Part shown: positions 61,780-64,000 of the stretch, piece after piece
Layout: the number at the start of each line of letters is the position of its first letter
How positions within the stretch are numbered: position 1 is the stretch's first letter
From: Pectobacterium cacticida
Lineage (GTDB): Bacteria; Pseudomonadota; Gammaproteobacteria; Enterobacterales; Enterobacteriaceae
NCBI RefSeq assembly: GCF_036885195.1
Contig: NZ_CP133656.1
Coordinates: 2,542,001-2,606,000 of the forward strand
Direction: 5' to 3'
DNA: 64,000 bases
Program-made: the position numbers and the translations under genes
Notes under the pieces: model-generated
Told to the model about the DNA's origin: nothing
What the model saw: only the letters and a program-made list of their open reading frames with translations
Database searches by the model: none

Positions 61780-63045
61780 ATGCAACCTGTCAGTGGCCCC
61801 GGCGCCCCGGCGCCCGGAGAACGTGGCGCGACAACGGCAACCACATCGTCAACCTTGAACACTGCGGGTTCGGCCAAAAGCGATCGACCGTTATCGCTGG
61901 CGCAGCGTACTACGCTGGAAAATCTGGTACTTAAAATTGCCACGCTGACGACCTCAAAAGCGGCAGAGGTCTGGACGACGGTGAAACACGGGCTTGGGCT
62001 AGCAGACAACAACGAACTGCTCGCTCGCCACTATCGGCCTGCCGAACAGATACTCCAGGCGCGCCTTACGCAGGCACAGAGTAATGACGGGCGCCAGTTG
62101 GTACTGCAACGTCTAACGGAGATGCTGACTCAGGGCAACAACCGCCAGGCGGTAAGTCATTTCATCCAACAACAATTCGGCAGCACGACCTTAAGTTCTC
62201 TCAATAAAACGCAGCTACAGCAGGTGGTGACGCTGCTGCAAAACGGACAGATTTCACAGTCGACAGTACCCGCTACCACGACCACAACGCAGACCATTCA
62301 GGCTGCTGCCTCACTCGATCGCCCTCTTTCTGCGTTAGAATTACGCGGTTTGAATCAGCTCGTCACTCGCCTGGCGTCTCAGACTGGCGAATCACCGACA
62401 AAAGTGTGGAGCACGCTGATGTCGATGCAAAATCTTAGCCCTGGCGACGCCATCCCGTTAAAACATCTGCCTTTGCTGACACAGTTCCTACAGGCGAAAA
62501 TTGAGCTTCAACAAACATCGCTATTGTTGCGCGCCACCTCGCCGACGACATTAGCGACACCGTCTAATGCAGGGCCACCGGGGGGATCGCCACCGCCCTC
62601 ACCAACCAGCGCAGCTAATATGGCAAACCCGCCAAATGCGGCAGCGCTGCATTTGTCTTCAGCGACGGCATCATTACCGCCTCTAACGACGCAAAATGCT
62701 CTGCTTTCCCCCACCCTCGCGCCGTTACAAGCGCTGTTACCCCAACCGCTAACGGCGCAAGAACAGCAGCTTTTGATCGATTACGCGCAGAATCGCTTTC
62801 CCCTCAACACGCATACGCCACTAACGCCGATGCAGGTTAGCGATCTATTAGCATTCCTGTTTACCCAGCGTATCCAACGAACGCAGGAAGCGGACTGGAA
62901 TGCAGTCTCACCGTCGTTACATCCGCTGTTTAATCCCTTAATCGCATCGCTGCCGCTCAATTGGCAACCCCTGTTCCATAAACCCATGTTCCTGGTGATT
63001 GTTAGCGCCTGCGTAGCGGTATTTTTACTCTGGATTCTACTCTAG
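61780..63045 (+). CDS. flk: Flagellar regulator Flk (RflH)
   Basis: A 421-residue Flk protein, longer than the E. coli form (331). The N terminus MQPVSGPGAPAPGERG, the repeated units LSLAQRTTLENLVLKIAT (near 34) and LSALELRGLNQLVTRLAS (near 183), and NNRQAVSHFIQQQFGSTTLS match the family. A single C-terminal membrane anchor MFLVIVSACVAVFLLWILL ends the protein. Flk prevents premature export of the anti-sigma factor FlgM. The extra length comes from a Pro/Thr/Ser/Ala-rich linker at about residues 250-310. Start at ATG 61780 has GAGGAT upstream; an ATG at 61756 is possible. Confidence 0.9.
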   Translation: MQPVSGPGAPAPGERGATTATTSSTLNTAGSAKSDRPLSLAQRTTLENLVLKIATLTTSKAAEVWTTVKHGLGLADNNELLARHYRPAEQILQARLTQAQSNDGRQLVLQRLTEMLTQGNNRQAVSHFIQQQFGSTTLSSLNKTQLQQVVTLLQNGQISQSTVPATTTTTQTIQAAASLDRPLSALELRGLNQLVTRLASQTGESPTKVWSTLMSMQNLSPGDAIPLKHLPLLTQFLQAKIELQQTSLLLRATSPTTLATPSNAGPPGGSPPPSPTSAANMANPPNAAALHLSSATASLPPLTTQNALLSPTLAPLQALLPQPLTAQEQQLLIDYAQNRFPLNTHTPLTPMQVSDLLAFLFTQRIQRTQEADWNAVSPSLHPLFNPLIASLPLNWQPLFHKPMFLVIVSACVAVFLLWILL

Positions 63046-63087
63046 AGGCAATTGCCTCTGGCGATGACAGCCGCTATTCAAAGACAA

Positions 63088-63114
63088 AACCCCGCGGCAT
63101 GCGCCTGCGGGGTT
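63088..63114. terminator. Bidirectional terminator between flk and fabB
   Basis: AACCCCGC and GCGGGGTT form an 8-bp stem with an 11-base loop between convergent genes. A-rich and T-rich flanks (AAGACAAA on the left, CTGTTTCT on the right) suit both directions. Confidence 0.75.
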
Positions 63115-63138
63115 CTGTTTCTCTGCGGGATAACCCCA

Positions 63139-64000
63139 TTAAATAGCGAGTTTTCTCATGACCAGCGCGGCATTGGTGCCACCGAAACCAAACCCGTTAG
63201 ACATCACCGTCGTCAATTCGCGTTCGGTCATTTCAGTAATGATATTCATCCCTTCCGCACGCTCGTCCAGCGTGTCAATGTTAATACTTGGCGCAATAAA
63301 ACCGTGCTCTAACATTAGCAACGAGTAAATGGCTTCCTGAACGCCAGCCGCCCCCAACGAATGCCCTGTCATCGCCTTGGTCGCAGAAATCGGCGGAACC
63401 TTGTCGCCGAAGACTTCACGAATCGCCCACAGCTCTTTCACATCGCCCACGGGCGTAGAGGTGCCGTGCGTGTTGATGTAATCGATCGGCGTATCGACGT
63501 CCTGCATCGCCATTTTCATGCAACGCACCGCGCCTTCGCCCGATGGGGCAACCATATCTGCACCATCAGAGGTTGCGCCGTAACCGACGACTTCTGCATA
63601 AATGTGCGCGCCACGCGCCAGCGCATGCTCCAATTCTTCTACCACCACCATGCCACCGCCGCCCGCAATCACGAAACCATCACGATCGGCATCATAGGTC
63701 CGGGACGCTTTTTCCGGCGTTTCATTATATTTGGTCGACAGCGCACCCATAGCATCAAACTCACAGGCCAGTTCCCAACACAGTTCCTCACCGCCGCCAG
63801 CAAAAACGATATCCTGCTTGCCCATCTGGATCTGCTCAACCGCATTGCCGATACAGTGCGCGGATGTCGCGCAGGCCGAACTAATTGAATAGTTGACGCC
63901 GTGAATTTTAAACGGTGTCGCCAGACAGGCGGAAACGGCAGATCCCATTGATTTGGTGACGACATAAGGGCCAACGGCTTTCAGGCCGCGCGGACTACGC
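63139..64000 (-). CDS. fabB: 3-oxoacyl-ACP synthase I FabB, C-terminal part
   Basis: The frame is open to the right edge of the window, giving 287 residues that lack about the first 118 of the usual 404-406. The catalytic cysteine is in ISSACATSAHCIGNAVEQ, and the two histidines in NTHGTSTPVGDVKE and MTGHSLGAAGVQEA. The end DRELTTVMSN-type region reads ERELTTVMSNGFGFGG. It elongates fatty acyl-ACPs and is essential for unsaturated fatty acids. The start and any FabR/FadR control sites lie outside the window. Confidence 0.97.
   Translation of the reverse strand, partial: RSPRGLKAVGPYVVTKSMGSAVSACLATPFKIHGVNYSISSACATSAHCIGNAVEQIQMGKQDIVFAGGGEELCWELACEFDAMGALSTKYNETPEKASRTYDADRDGFVIAGGGGMVVVEELEHALARGAHIYAEVVGYGATSDGADMVAPSGEGAVRCMKMAMQDVDTPIDYINTHGTSTPVGDVKELWAIREVFGDKVPPISATKAMTGHSLGAAGVQEAIYSLLMLEHGFIAPSINIDTLDERAEGMNIITEMTERELTTVMSNGFGFGGTNAALVMRKLAI

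Noticed and set aside
1..64000. CRISPR arrays, rRNA, tRNA genes and complete insertion sequences
   Set aside because: No regularly spaced repeats, tRNA-like cloverleafs, rRNA segments or transposase genes were recognised in the window.

Overview
The window is a chromosomal segment of a gamma-proteobacterium of the order Enterobacterales. From 16.4 kb to the right end, gene content and order match the E. coli 51-52 min region (elaB, nuoN-A, lrhA, alaA, yfbR-S, hxpA, yfbU, yfbV, ackA-pta, yfcD, yfcE, yfcH, hisPMQJ, ubiX, purF, cvpA, dedD, folC, accD, dedA, truA, usg, pdxB, flk, fabB). A HexA/PecT-type LrhA, a heme (hmu/hut) locus beside these genes, a PQQ glucose dehydrogenase and an ERIC-like repeat suggest a soft-rot or plant-associated member of the Pectobacteriaceae (Pectobacterium, Brenneria or a close relative). 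The genus is an inference; no rRNA or marker search was possible.

Layout. 1-6.5 kb: small DUF202 membrane proteins (yidH, yidG), fdhE, a class I glutamine amidotransferase, gcd and ylaC. 6.5-10.1 kb: heme locus. An intact, translationally coupled trio for anaerobic heme breakdown (chuW/hutW, chuX/hutX, chuY) faces away from the wreck of the heme-uptake operon. That wreck is a Fur-box-driven hmuR stump fused by deletion to the C-terminal third of hmuT; the rest of hmuR, hmuS, most of hmuT and hmuUV are not found here. 10.1-12.85 kb: a G+C-rich accessory insert with an MDR-family oxidoreductase and a divergent TetR regulator over a double operator, a broken methyltransferase gene and an orphan 77-codon ORF. 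12.87-16.8 kb: ybiT, a PhzF-family isomerase, a GNAT acetyltransferase, an apparent CRP-controlled mini-gene with its own terminator, and elaB.

17-32.2 kb: the complete 13-gene nuo operon for complex I (nuoC and nuoD fused), with a long hairpin-bearing gap between nuoF and nuoG. 32.2-40.3 kb: hexA/lrhA, alanine transaminase alaA, nucleotidase yfbR, transporter yfbS, phosphatase hxpA, yfbU and yfbV, with an ERIC-like repeat. 40.6-46.7 kb: the acetate pathway ackA-pta, then yfcD, yfcE, yfcH. 46.8-50.2 kb: the histidine transporter hisJQMP with a candidate NtrC/sigma-54 control region. 50.3-56.1 kb: ubiX, purF, cvpA (with a PurR box), dedD, folC, accD. 56.3-64 kb: dedA, a 145-bp mobile-looking repeat, truA, usg, pdxB, a DMT transporter, flk, and fabB running off the right end.

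Most of the window is conserved core metabolism. The parts most worth a second look are the CRP-palindrome mini-gene at 16.1-16.4 kb, the decayed heme locus with its retained chuWXY genes, the TetR/oxidoreductase insert with operators two helical turns apart, the NtrC/sigma-54 signals ahead of hisJ, and the repeats at 38.2, 55.15 and 57.1 kb.
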